DNA of 20,128 bases from Dissophora ornata (GCA_025201705.1 MU617179.1:1-20128), one strand, 5' to 3'; shown: positions 1 to 10,026, counted from the stretch's first letter. Program-made: numbers and translations. The notes: generated from the sequence alone by a model not told the origin.

Positions 1-434
1 GGGGCTGGGCGTGAGAGTTTCGTCACTTCGGTGACGTAATTTTCGCGCCCATTGTCCTCGTTTCGCCAAAAACGGCAGTCCCACAAACAACAGACACTAA
101 GACAAAAAAAGCGATGATGCAGCATCGATTGATTTCTGATTCGCTCCATCGCTCCATCCATCTATCCATCCACCGTCGTCAATCCAACATCCCCCTTGTC
201 CCTCGACCAGCGCCCGCACACTCCACTCCTCCTCTCCTCGCCCTCCTTGTGCACTCCACGTGTTCTCTACCTCTGCTCACACGCGCATTTCTCAATCTCA
301 TTTCTAGTTCTCTTTCTGCATTTATTCACTTGAACATTTACACGCACCACTATCTTTTGCATTGATCGTCCTTCTCCTTCTTTCTTTATCCTCTTTCTCT
401 TCCCCCTCTATAACCAAATATTCACTCCGCATCC
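1..434 (+). other. Upstream region of the eIF4E gene (promoter and 5' UTR)
   Basis: No gene is supported here. The stretch contains a bZIP/CRE-like inverted repeat near its left edge, a CACGTG box at 257-262, and a strongly pyrimidine-rich tract at about 366-410 that runs into the eIF4E start. An 83-codon open frame at 114-365 is low-complexity His/Ser/Leu and matches no family I know. CT-rich leaders just upstream of the ATG are common in highly expressed fungal genes, so this is best read as promoter plus 5' UTR. Confidence 0.6.
21..39 (+). promoter_or_regulatory. CRE/bZIP-like inverted repeat
   Basis: CGTCAC (21-26) and GTGACG (31-36) form a perfect 6-bp inverted repeat around TTCG. The right arm extends to TGACGTAA (32-39), the classic Atf/CREB-type binding sequence. 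It lies about 400 bp upstream of the eIF4E start, so it may serve that gene or a gene to the left of the window. Binding is inferred from the motif only. Confidence 0.35.
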
Positions 435-1523
435 ATGGCTCAGAACGATAGCCTCGCAGTGCCTACCGGCGACAACAGATATGTCACCGTCTTTAACGAT
501 CCCGTCAACTTTAACGCAAAGCATCCCCTCAACAATTCCTGGACTCTCTGGTTCGATAACCCTGGCAAAAAGTCAAATGCTAACAACTGGGAGCAATCTC
601 TTAAGGAACTCATCACCTTCGATACTGTCGAGGACTTTTGGGGGTAAGGCGGTCCTACAAAAAAAAATACTTTGTTCCTGGTTTTTTGGCTTTTTTTTTT
701 TTTTTTTTTTTTTTTTTCTACACGTCTAAGAAATCGATCCGCATCATGCGAACTGATAAAACATCCACGCTGGCGGGATCGGCTGAGCGTTCGATCCACA
801 CCAGTTGATATATGTGTCCATTTACAACCGATGGTCCGTTGGAGTTTAGCCAACATAAGAGTAAACGTTCTAAAATGTCGAGATCCTAAAATGACCCAAT
901 GATGTTTTCCTCCGCATAGTGTTTACAACAACATCATGAAGACCTGCGACCTCACGACCAACTCCAACTACCATCTCTTCAAGCAGGGCATCAAGCCAAT
1001 GTGGGAGGACTCTGCCAACAAGCATGGAGGAAAGTGGAGCATCCAATTGCCTCGCAACAAAACTGTGCCTGACATTGACAACATCTGGCTTTATACGGTA
1101 CGTTTTTTTAGCTTGACGCTTAAATGCAACTGCTATTTTGATTCGGTCTAGATCAATAGGAACGTCCTGACACGTTCAGCTATTGGTTACTCTTAGATGT
1201 TGGCCTGTATCGGCGAGGCGTTCGAGCATGAAAGCGAAGTATGCGGAGTAGTGGTCTCTGTCCGCAAAGGCTTTTTCAGGATAGCACTGTGGACTCGATC
1301 ATCAGACAACCGCGACATTGCCATGAGCCTTGGGTAAGTTACCTTTTTTGGGGATTGCTGCTTGGGAATATGAATCGATCGTGCTGCTTGATATCTTACC
1401 ATGATACTATTTCCAATGTCCCATTACAGTCGCACGCTTAAAGGCCAAACTGGCATTGACGGAGTATTTGAGTTCCAGCCTCATCACGACAGCAAGAGTG
1501 GTGGCAAGCCCTGGACCGTGTAA
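435..1523 (+). CDS. EIF4E: Eukaryotic translation initiation factor 4E (mRNA cap-binding protein)
   Basis: Binds the 5' m7G cap of mRNA and, with eIF4G, recruits the 40S subunit in the cytoplasm. Four exons, 435-643, 920-1097, 1197-1333 and 1430-1523, join in phase with GT..AG introns to give 205 residues, close to the usual 205-217. Visible family landmarks are [11 protein letters not shown] at about 30-40, cap-stacking Trp52 and Trp98 with Glu99 (in PMWED), Trp69 in TVEDFW (the dorsal site for eIF4G and 4E-BP), Arg152, and Trp161 in IALW. The N-terminal extension is short. The start ATG sits in ATCCATGG after a CT-rich leader. Intron 1 (276 nt) carries a run of 27 T. Whether this is the main isoform or a paralogue cannot be told from one locus. 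Confidence 0.95.
691..717 (+). repeat. Homopolymer T(27) in eIF4E intron 1
   Basis: An uninterrupted run of 27 T lies inside the first intron of eIF4E, well upstream of the acceptor at 919. Its length is likely polymorphic or imprecisely assembled. Similar runs occur at 3279-3295 (A17), 5141-5157 (A17) and 14368-14441 (A74). Confidence 0.9.
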
Positions 1524-1921
1524 CATATATTAGATTAGACTGGCTAGACTCCTCAGGAAGGGATCGGGCAATGTCAGCATGATCTGGAGCAGCAGGCACA
1601 ACCAAATACAATTTCAACTCATTCTCCTTCTGTATCGTCCGCCGATAGTACCCGAAACGATGGCATACTTAGCCTTTTGACGCGATTCTATCGAAACCAA
1701 AACGAACATCATCCACTTTACACAACTGTTATCGATTTTAGAAGCGGATGCGCAAAGCATGGCCGGACAGAGTCGTTTATTGTCACATTTTCGAAAGGGC
1801 CACCGTATTGGTTAAGACAAAGAAAAGTTGATGATATCGCCGAATCCTACGCCTGGAAGACTGTCGTTGTACATATTCCGAGCACATGCTATTTCCTGAC
1901 GAGAAACAACCTATATGTGTA
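1524..1921. other. Convergent 3' intergenic region between eIF4E and UBE2H
   Basis: The 398-bp space between two facing stop codons shows no recognisable gene. On the minus strand an AATAAA hexamer (plus-strand TTTATT at 1776-1781) lies about 140 nt past the UBE2H stop and could be its poly(A) signal. I see no AATAAA for eIF4E; a variant hexamer is presumably used. An 82-codon open frame at 1677-1925 matches nothing I know and ends against the UBE2H stop. Confidence 0.5.
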
Positions 1922-3148
1922 TTAAAGCTCCAGACCAGGCGCATCATCGTCATCAGAGAACGATTCCACAGAGCTCATTTCATCGTCCGAAGAGCTTTCA
2001 TCCGTTGCTGCATCCGCTGCTTCCTTTGTAGCATAGCGCACGACATATTCTAAACGTTGCAATAAATTATACAATTTAGCATACAGATGTCTGCAGACAT
2101 GGTCAATTGTAACGTAAAGAAAAAAAGGCAAGATTCAATTACCCTTGACTTTGAGCTCATATCCGGCAGCTTCGCGCATCAACATGGCGGCGGCCTCCCC
2201 GTTCAAAGGATCTGTGGGGTTGGGATAACGAAGCAGCTGAGGCAGGAAGACCTCAAAGATGTTGATCATATCTACCGGTGGTTATGGTAATCGAATGGTA
2301 GAATCAGTATCGACTTGGCATCACCTAATACATTTTCTCCGACTGTCGGAACAGAAACGGCGACTGCGCAGAACAAAGGGCTTGAATGTCTTTCACTGTA
2401 CCAAACATTGGGCTCCATGTCTGGTTGATGACATCCAAACACACCGATCCGCTCCTATATCCAAAATGGAATCGAGAAAGCCAAAGATGACCGGGTTAGC
2501 TATTGTTGATAGCTCTCGTTGTTTTCTGTCCCTTAAATTCTTCATTAGTCCCCTCCCTTCTTTTCCATTCCATTATCTACGTTGCTGCAGGAATCAAACA
2601 AAATAGATCCTTACAGCTCATCGATATTGGGGTGGAAGATCTTGTTCATGAAGCCGATCGATGGTGACTTGTATGGGTACTGATCGGGAAGTTCGACATG
2701 CACCTTCCAGACACCACCTGTAAAAGGGGCTACAATGCGGGAAAAAAAATAGTGAAGTTCTTAGTGATGGATAGGAGTCGCACATCTCTGCCTGTTATTT
2801 GTCCCGTTGTCCCGAAGAAATGCGATTCACCCCTAGTTCTTTTTTTTCTTCTTGTCCTGCTCGTGATCACCCGTTGTGGAATGTACTTACTGTCGGTGGG
2901 CCCATGGAACCGAACATAGAACTCCTGCATGTTGTCATTGACAAGTGTCACTTCATAGTCGCTCATCAACCTATTGTGCACCCCATTCAAGTGGTATTAA
3001 CGAATACATTAGAAGAATAGTAGCAAACAGAGGCTGGTCAGAGAAGCGTGGCCAGCGTATTGACGCAGAAAAAAGTGTACAGGCATGCTTTCACTCTAGC
3101 TTACAGCTTCATCACATCAGTTTCGATTCTTCTGCGTGGTGAGGACAT
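1922..3148 (-). CDS. UBC8: Ubiquitin-conjugating enzyme E2, UBE2H/Ubc8 type
   Basis: An E2 enzyme that carries ubiquitin as a thioester and passes it to substrates. In yeast and animals this subfamily works with the GID/CTLH E3 ligase, which in yeast degrades gluconeogenic enzymes when glucose returns. Six exons on the minus strand, 3148-3105, 2970-2891, 2729-2615, 2454-2402, 2271-2143 and 2049-1922, all join in phase and give 182 residues (human UBE2H has 183). The HPN motif is at 74-76 and the catalytic Cys85 is in [21 protein letters not shown] and [17 protein letters not shown] are subfamily hallmarks. The acidic, Ser/Asp-rich tail ending GLEL is also typical. Five introns in so short a gene is notable, and four of the six exons are too short to stand out as open frames. 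Confidence 0.95.
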
Positions 3149-3540
3149 GGTGTGTTTGGCTCCTTTTCGTTATGTATGTGTATATTGTGTTGGGTAGCAG
3201 TGGACTGATGGGTAGGAAAAAAACGATTCGTGGTGATGGCTGAAAGGGAAGGAGAGAATGAGGCAAGAGCGAAGAGTCAAAAAAAAAAAAAAAAATGACA
3301 AGGGGCGAGCAGGGCTCAGGAGTGGCACGGGACTCGAAGGGTATACAACCAGCGCATTGGGGTTGGTCCAAATAAAACAAAGTTTCCCACAAAATGAAAA
3401 CCTGTGGACGGACGCGCAACACTTCTACACTATACTATGGTGCTGGTGCTATCACACATCACGGAATGCTGATCAGACAGAAATGTTCGCAGAACCTCAA
3501 AGTCAGCCTTTTATTTGAATTATAGACAACAAGAGAGCAT
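3149..3540. other. UBE2H promoter/5' UTR and RPS4 3' region
   Basis: This 392-bp spacer lies between two tandem minus-strand genes. It holds the RPS4 poly(A) signal close to the RPS4 stop and an A17 run (3279-3295) on the UBE2H promoter side. On the sense strand of UBE2H the proximal part is T/C-rich. No gene is supported. Confidence 0.5.
3510..3515 (-). terminator. Poly(A) signal AATAAA of RPS4
   Basis: Plus-strand TTTATT, read as AATAAA on the minus strand, lies 26 nt past the RPS4 stop codon. Confidence 0.6.
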
Positions 3541-5409
3541 TTAGTTGGCAGCGCGGCGGCGGTCACGCTCCTCAGCAATGGTGAGCTTGACACCCTTGTT
3601 CTTGGGGAGAGAGACCCAAGGCTTGTTACCCTCACCAATGACGAAAACGTTGGAGAGACGGGTGGCGAACTGGCGGTCGAGAACGTCCTTGATGTGGACG
3701 ATATCGAAACCTCCAATGTGACGCTCACGGTGAGTGATGACACCGACACGACCAGTGTTGCGACCACCGGTGACCATGGCGACGTTACCGACCTCGAACT
3801 TGATGTACTCGTTGAACTTGCCAGTCTCCAAGTCAAGCTTGATGGTGTCGTTAACCTTGATCAAGGGGTCAGGGTAACGGAGGGTGCGGCCGTCGTGGGT
3901 GACGATGAAAGGAATGCCCTTGGAGCCAAGCTGGACCTTCTTGACCTTGCACAGCTTGTACTTGGCCTCCTCGGCGGTGATACGGTGGACGGTGAAGCGT
4001 CCCTTGGTATCGTAGACGAGACGGAAGTTCTCACCGGTCTTCTCGATGGAGATGGCATCCATGAAACCAGCGGGGAAGGTGGTGTCAGTGCGGACCTTGT
4101 TGTCAACCTTGACCAGGCGCTGCATAAGGATGGACTGAACCTCCTTGCCGTTAAGAGCGTACTTCAGACGGTTGCGGATCAAGATGATGAGGGGCAAGCA
4201 CTCACGGAGCTTATGGGGACCAGCGGTAGGTCTGGGAGCCTATATTTCCGAGATTGCAGGTGGTAGTATCATTACAGAATGTGAGTAAGAGTTGTTCGCT
4301 TAGAGCCATTGGATGAATTTGAGTGTCTGCTGATGTGTTCCTGGCATTGGCCATATTTATCCTGGATCTCTCATATCCAACAATGTCTGCTACTGCTGGT
4401 GTTGGTAAAGCTGACAAGTTTACTGAGGAGTGAAGGACCCATGATCGATTCCGGGAGTCTGCAAGTCAGCTTGAAAGCATAACAAAACAACCCGCCCTCC
4501 CCAGTGACGCAGAACAGGGTGTGTCAAAGTCGTAGACATCGGCTTTGAGTCGACAAAGTTATTGGTGTGAATCATCTCTATTTTTGAGATTCGTTCCGTT
4601 GGTTTATCGGATTGCCACTGCTTTGTTTGATTCCAATCCTGATCGTCGGTTGGGTTGATATGACAGGCGAAATGAGGACGAGCAAGTCAAACTTTGCTGG
4701 ATCTGTGTGCAGCTATTCCACACACTGAGGGGGGTGTCCGACAGAAAAATACTGTCCAGGCTTTCAAGATCTTAAAAAGCTAACATACATAAGTGCCGGT
4801 AAGCTTGTCCAGCATCCAGTGCTTGGGAGCATTGAGGCGCTTCAAGTGCTTTTTGGGTCCACGAGCCTAGATCAGAAATGAAAGTGTAATGTACCGAGGT
4901 TAACATTTGTGCCAATAGAACTCTCAGACGATGTTCCTGCCGCAGAGTCCTCGAAAACTGGTCGATCGGTTCCTGGCCATGTAATCTCTCTGTAGCTTAG
5001 TTGTCGGTTTTATGTTGTCTCCCAAAAAAATAATAAGATGTAATAGAGAAAAGAGGAGGGAAGTTCAGTGCATACATTTTAGTCATCAATATCACGATGT
5101 TGTTGATTCATCCACATGGGGGGGAGGGGACTTTTTCTCCAAAAAAAAAAAAAAAAATCTTGCTGGTTCATTCCAGTGAGTGATTTTTGCAATAACCGGG
5201 TCTGAGATGCTGCAAGTCTACTCCTCGGATGGTAAAGAACGATATATTATGGATTGATCGATGGGTCGAGTCTTGCTGTCCGTCAATCGATGGATGTTTA
5301 CGTAGTTGATGGTAGTCGCATCCATGGGATGAGTGTTGGGCGATCCTTGCGCTCTGATTGGCCGAAACAGTCCCGCCACAACAATCTAGCAACCGCAGAC
5401 ACAAACCAT
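3541..5409 (-). CDS. RPS4: 40S ribosomal protein S4 (eS4)
   Basis: Structural protein of the small ribosomal subunit. Three exons on the minus strand, 5409-5407, 4866-4789 and 4239-3541, give 259 residues (yeast 261, human 263). Exon 1 is only the ATG, in AAAATGG, followed by a GTTTGT donor. Exon 2 encodes [19 protein letters not shown] to TGTY. Exon 3 starts [17 protein letters not shown] and carries the S4-type RNA-binding region (about 42-105), the eS4 core, and the KOW-like region with [20 protein letters not shown] (about 178-197). The C terminus [11 protein letters not shown] is family-like. The introns are 540 and 549 nt, several times longer than most introns here. The lone-ATG exon is inferred because ARGPKK needs an upstream Met after a phase-0 acceptor; I found only this one suitable ATG followed by GT in the region. 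Confidence 0.93.
4240..4788 (-). other. RPS4 intron 2 (549 nt)
   Basis: The donor GTATGT follows TGTY of exon 2 and the acceptor is ATATAG before APRP. I looked for a hosted C/D-box snoRNA and found no convincing C and D box pair with terminal stem. H/ACA RNAs cannot be judged by eye. No open frame in the intron looks coding. Confidence 0.7.
4867..5406 (-). other. RPS4 intron 1 (540 nt) directly after the start codon
   Basis: The donor GTTTGT comes immediately after the ATG and the acceptor is ATCTAG before GCTCGTGGA. It holds an A17 run on the plus strand (5141-5157; T17 on the sense strand). A sense-strand TTGATGA followed soon by CTGA at about 5090-5065 superficially resembles snoRNA boxes but has no supporting stem. 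First introns hugging the ATG are common in fungal ribosomal protein genes and often raise expression; that role is inference here. Confidence 0.7.
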
Positions 5410-5477
5410 TTTGAAGTGAAAGAGGGAATCAAACTACTGCCAGGAGCGCTCACTCTTTTAGCCAGCAAAATTTCTTG

Positions 5478-5493
5478 CAGTCACTTAAGGGTG
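5478..5493 (-). promoter_or_regulatory. HomolD/HomolE-like ribosomal protein promoter element
   Basis: Reading toward RPS4 on the minus strand there is ACACCC then TTAAGTGACTG. AGTGACTG is one base off the inverted HomolD box (TGTGACTG), and the CACCC/ACCCT stretch just before it resembles half a HomolE box. In Schizosaccharomyces pombe ribosomal protein genes HomolE precedes HomolD, which replaces TATA. Order and distance (about 70 nt from the ATG) fit, but only one gene is available and the match is imperfect. Confidence 0.35.
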
Positions 5494-5910
5494 TGTATCC
5501 CTACAAGCAGCTGCAACAAATATGATGAAGGATACAGGCACAACACCGCGAAGTACAACAAACGCCTCGACCCCCGCATTTTGAATGGATAGCTCGAGAC
5601 TGTAACCCCCAGAGATGCAATTACAAAGTCCATCTCGTTGCTTGCGGCAGTGACAAGACCAGAAAGGCCAATTGCACAAGAAGCTACTAGCAGAAGCCTC
5701 TTTAATATCCAATAACGCGCGGCTACACATAGTCAAAGCTCCGGGGCTGTATTCGATGGGCTAACTATTCTTGTTAAGCCCACAAGCTTACTTGGAAAAT
5801 ATGTTGTACATTGTTTTAATTTTGTCTAACGCGCTGCCAATGCTCGTCCACGCGTGCAGAATAATATAAAAATAAAGGATGTGCTTGCGGCTACGATATT
5901 CATGGTCAGT

Positions 5911-5916
5911 TTATTT
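5911..5916 (-). terminator. Poly(A) signal AATAAA of the Zds1-like gene
   Basis: Plus-strand TTTATT (AATAAA on the minus strand) lies about 22 nt past the stop codon of the Zds1-like gene. Confidence 0.55.
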
Positions 5917-5937
5917 TCGCTATTCCGCAGCTCTTTA

Positions 5938-8900
5938 TCAGGATCCCGGAACAGTTTGGCGCGGCATATTTTGATAATGCCCTAGAGGTACGTCGTCGTC
6001 CTCCTCGTCGTCCTGAGCACTATGGGGTGCAGACATTATCGAAAGTGTGGTCAGAGTGTCTGATAGTGACCCATTCTCCTGTCTCTGCTGTTGTTGCAAC
6101 GCTGGCTCATCGCCTTCCGAATCGTCATAGGAATCTGAGTGCTCTTGGCCACCCCCACCAACACGACTTTCTTCGTCGGGTTCGGTATGATGACTGCTCT
6201 GGGTCCGTCCCTGGTTGACCGCTGGCGGGTTCCCTGATGCAGGGCTTGCGCCCCCCTGTTGAGGTGGCTGTGCGCCTTGGTTGACGTATTCATTTACGTG
6301 ATATTGCTGCTGCTGCTGCATCTCGTATTCCGGTCCCTTGACAATCCTTTCTGCTGACTTGGACGCATTGCGCTGCTGATTCTTTTTCTTCTGGCTCTTT
6401 CTCTTCTTCGGTTTTGACTTTTTGCCATCCCCTTTCGAATTAGTTCCTTTGCTGTTCTCCTTTTGCTGTTGTGCCTGTTGTTGTTGCTGCAGCTGCATTT
6501 CTGCTTGCTGCTGCATGAGTTGCTGTTGCTGAATCACTCCCAGGTACCAGAACATCATGTTCGAAATCAGCACCTGTTCATGGAGAGGTCGCCGTGGATT
6601 GGCCAACTTCACATGAGACAGACGATAAATGGCTCGCTCGACATGAATCGGCAGACGATTGTAGTTGCTGTACTTGGGTTTGTCCGACAGCGCTCCTTGC
6701 CCAGAAAAGCCGTTGGCGGTGATAGAGTGTGTGCTTTCTGCCGTCGTCGCATGAGCCTTGGATGAGGTTGCTTTGCCATTCCGTGAAAACAGCATCGAGA
6801 AAGTGGACTGCTTCTTGACCGTGGCCTCGCTTGAAGATGATGACTGGACATTGGTATCACTGCCGGTAGATGAAGGAGGCGTGACACCGGGCTCATGTAC
6901 AGAGAGATCTGAGGTTTTCTCTCCTCCCTTTTCCTTGCCCCAACGCCAGGACCAGGTTGATGGCTTTTTGGCATGCGTCTGGGTGCCGTGCGTGCCAGTT
7001 TGTCCTGGATATTTTTGCTTAGATAGAGCTTGTGGGGACGGAGGTTGCTGCGAAGAGGGCTGCTGTAGCAAATTCTGAGCTAGCTTGACAGGCGGTGGGA
7101 TTGGGTAACTAATCGTAAAGTTTTCTGGTTTCTCCTTGCGATCGGTTTCCGTAGTCTCTGCCAGCTCACGCGCCGCTGTCGAATTTTCGAGCTTCCCTGG
7201 CGCACTGATTCTAAATGAAGGTGCTCCATCTTCATCCTTGTTCGCCTCTTCATTGTCTCTGCGCTGTTGCTCTAGCAAATGCGGCTCTACATATGTCGTG
7301 ATCGTGGGTTTTGAAGGATCTCTGAGCGTAGATACGAAGCGCTTGAGTGGCTGAGCTTCTCCGTCCTGTCGACTCTTGTTGGTGTCCTCAGAGGCAGCCA
7401 GCTCTGAGGCAGAGGATTGAAGGGTGGAGGGGCGGGGTTGTGGGCCAGGGTCGACCAGCGACACGGCAGGGTACTCGCCGTTAGCATTCACAGTCTGTCT
7501 TAAACGCGACACATCTGTTCTGGTGTCATTGGAAGCTGTAGAATTCCGTCGGATCTTCGTCCTTGCGCTTCGTCGCAGAAGAGAAAGTCCTCCTCTCTCT
7601 AGTCCTCCTGATCGCTTCACTGTCATGAGATCCTCTTCGACGGCATCTGCGGGGAAATGATCCTCTATTGAAAAGCACAATCGACATCCAACGTGAGAAT
7701 GAGCACTAGTAAAACTCATGTGAGAGATGATTGAGCATGCCCTGTAAAAAACCCCCCTCCGCAGGTAAAGCAGAGCACATACTTGTAGGTGACGATGCGG
7801 AGAGACTGACGCTGCGTCTCAATGATGTCTTGGTCTTCAGAGGTGGCTCGCCCATTTGCTCCAAAGGCGCTGAGAATACCCCTGATAAAAAGTCATCAGG
7901 ATCTGTTCTAGTTTCCTCTAGAACCTTGGTGGGCTTGGTAGACTGATCTTCCTGGTCCTCCTCGGGGTTGTATTGGGCTGACAATACTGACATTCGCCGT
8001 GAAATGGACGATTTCCTAGAGGAGATAATTCCATCCGCAGCTTCGTTGTCAACCCCGTGCTTTGACAGCCATTGGTTGTATTCGTTTGGTGCAATTTCTG
8101 GGTGGAGATGGAAAGGAACCTAACAACAGCAAATCTTAGTGTTGGTAATACAGTGCAATGCATTATAAGACAGAAAACAGGCAAGGAAACATAGAATGTA
8201 CTGTACCCAGAACAAGTGTGATGGATCTGTGGTTTCGATCTGCACTTCTTTCATGTCTTCTTGATCATCGTTTGAGCCAGGTGAGTGCGACGAAGGCGAC
8301 TCGATAAAAGGGCCATCCTGCGTAATCGTAATATGGTCCCCCAGGAATATGCTCTGTCTCTTGGAAAGGGACACGGAACGGCCAATAGAAGGAGGAGCGA
8401 GGTCGCTTTGTACTGCACTGACAGTGGACGAATCGCCGTTACGTTGCTCACGTGATGGAAAAGATGTGTTTAGGATCCCTAGTGGGGACTCTGGAGGTGT
8501 GCCTGGTGAAGTGGCGGCTGACGATGACGCTGAGGAAGTGGAGGAGGTTGGGGAGAGGGGTGTTGATTGCGTCTTCTGCGGTAGATCATCTGGGTCCGTG
8601 TTTTCTGCGGCCCTATCGTTGTTTGAGGCTGCTGTTTCCAAAACGTTGCTTTCCAGCTGGTTACCTGTCTCTAATCCAGCATGAGGAGGCTCGTCCAGTC
8701 CCTCCGCAGCCATGTGTGCGTTATTGGCTGCGTGGTCGAGTTCAGACTGTCAGCGACAGCAAGAAGCGAGCATAAAAGACAGTTAAGGATGAAAAGAAAG
8801 AGCAAAGTGTTATTAACCAATCTCAAATGGTGCTCAACGAGCTGGCTCAAAGCGATATCTCCCATTTGCATTTTTTTCTCTTCTTTTTGACTAGCCATTT

Positions 8901-9296
8901 TACAGTTCAGTCGGGCTCTTCCCACCCACCGCCTCTTTTCTTCGCTGTCCTTTACGTCCGTGGGATAAAGCTGTTCATGGCGGGCTATACTTCAACAAAC
9001 GTGCGGGTATGTGCTAGCTGTCCACAGTACCAAGCTACACCAGCAATTGCACTGTACCCGTATGCCAAATTTGAAGGTGCAAAGCGTACAGCGAATGTTA
9101 CCTGAATGTGGAGGGATGTTGGGGACGATTCGTCTTGGGTAGAGCCTGATTCGAACATCAATCCATCAATCGCAATCGCCTTCCGCCTGTTTCGGGCAAT
9201 GCTGCTTTCGGTTGATTGTTTTCGAGGACGGGTCGCAACGACGTCGCCATGTGGGCTGTCGGGTATGGCGGGCGACTCGGTGTTCTCCAAGGACAT
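5938..9296 (-). CDS. ZDS1: Zds1/Zds2-like cell-cycle and polarity regulator with Zds C-terminal domain
   Basis: In yeast, Zds1 and Zds2 bind the PP2A-Cdc55 phosphatase and control mitotic entry and exit, polarity and stress signalling. Four minus-strand exons, 9296-9102, 8746-8207, 8119-7783 and 7664-5938, join in phase to give 932 residues. Residues 241-266 (SHLFWVPFHLHPEIAPNEYN..) match the conserved block that pairs with the Zds domain; this block is only seen after removing the 87-nt intron at 8206-8120. Residues 693-736 (LPIHVERAIYRLSHVKLANP, then RRPLHEQVLISN) are the diagnostic Zds C-terminal domain. Most of the rest is Ser/Thr/Pro-rich and probably disordered. After the domain come glutamine-rich stretches, a very basic Lys block and an acidic tail (DDEEDDDVPLG), so about 195 residues lie beyond the domain. 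The first in-frame ATG after an upstream stop is 9296. Confidence 0.88.
6301..6540 (-). repeat. CAG-type glutamine-rich and lysine-rich coding tracts in the Zds1-like gene
   Basis: On the sense strand this segment encodes repeated Gln runs (QQQQLMQQQ, QLQQQQQAQQQ and later MQQQQQ) separated by a Lys-rich basic block (KKSKPKKRKSQKKKN). The nucleotide pattern is mostly CAG/CAA codons, a slippage-prone microsatellite. The basic block could be a nuclear localisation signal; that is inference. Confidence 0.75.
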
Positions 9297-10026
9297 CTTT
9301 GAGGTGTGGGCGTTGAATTCCAATGCGGTGTCGCCCTATGGGTGAAGTAGTGTCGGTCGCAAGCCCTCTCTGTCTGTTACTTCCTGTGGTTTGGTGACTT
9401 TAGATATGGTTCGTCCTGGTTGTGGGGCGCACTAAAGTGGAGGGAGAGAGGGAGAGAGAAGAGATTGCGATGGGGAAGAGGGGTTGCTTTTTCTTGAGCA
9501 GCAAAAAAAAAAAGAAGAAAAAAGAAAAAGGCGGAAAGAAGAAGGAAAGGATGAGAGATGGTGTGGAGCAAGAGCAGAGTCTTCTGGGACAAAGATGGCG
9601 GAAAGGAATGGACCAGGCTGGACAAAGGGATTGGATGAGAAACAGAACCAGGTACGGAGCGAACGCTATTAGCTCTTATTGAGATTTATTTATTTTGATT
9701 GATGATGTTTATTGTTCAAATGATACGGTTATACGGTTTGCCGTCAGGCCTGTGTGCTTCATGTTATGCTTGATGTTGTTTTCCCCCTCTCCCCCACTCA
9801 TGTCCATGTCCGCTCCTCACCACCACTGACACACGCGCGCGATACACAACAATTACAGGCAGCATGCATGCAAACAGACGCACACGCTTACCAACAAACC
9901 CAGCATTGCAGAAACAGCTTCCACTGCCATGTCACGTGATAATCACGCCCAACTCCCCAACGCTGATCACACAAAGGGCCTTTACTCCGCCCTTACTCGC
10001 TCTTCATCATTCATCAACCCATCAAA
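9297..10026. promoter_or_regulatory. Divergent promoter region between the Zds1-like gene and ATP18
   Basis: This 730-bp spacer separates two genes transcribed away from each other. On the plus strand 9437-9560 is strongly purine-rich, meaning a CT-rich leader for the Zds1-like gene, and includes an A-rich run around 9502-9532. On the ATP18 side are a CT-rich patch (9781-9800), an alternating CACACGCGCGCG stretch near 9830 and a CACGTG box about 90 bp before the ATG. No gene is supported. Confidence 0.55.
9932..9939 (+). promoter_or_regulatory. TCACGTGA E-box upstream of ATP18
   Basis: The 8-bp palindrome TCACGTGA lies about 88 bp upstream of the ATP18 start codon. It is the preferred site of Cbf1-type bHLH factors, which in yeasts are linked to respiratory genes. 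The functional link here is inference. Confidence 0.4.

Larger units (their letters stand above)
5410..5937 (-). other. RPS4 promoter region and Zds1-gene 3' region
   Basis: No gene is supported in these 528 bp. The part next to RPS4 should hold its core promoter, where a HomolD-like box sits about 70 nt upstream of the ATG. The part next to 5937 holds a likely poly(A) signal for the Zds1-like gene. An 83-codon minus-strand frame (5736-5485) with many Cys residues matches nothing I know. Confidence 0.5.

Noticed and set aside
114..365. 83-codon open frame before eIF4E
   Set aside because: Low-complexity His/Ser/Leu sequence from CT-rich DNA, with no family resemblance; it is best explained as leader sequence.
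440..856. 138-codon minus-strand frame across eIF4E exon 1 and intron 1
   Set aside because: It is antisense to a confirmed exon and includes a Lys run made by the T27 tract.
3694..4266. 190-codon plus-strand open frame
   Set aside because: It lies exactly antisense to the main RPS4 exon, is Asp/Val/Leu-rich as expected from the complement of that codon bias, and matches no family.
4320..4420. Plus-strand snoRNA-like boxes (CTGATGT and CTGA) in RPS4 intron 2
   Set aside because: They lie on the strand opposite the host gene, the C box is degenerate and no closing stem was found.
4867..5406. C/D-box snoRNA in RPS4 intron 1 (TTGATGA near 5090, CTGA nearby)
   Set aside because: Box spacing is wrong (about 12 nt or over 150 nt), the C box lacks the usual purine, and no terminal stem is visible.
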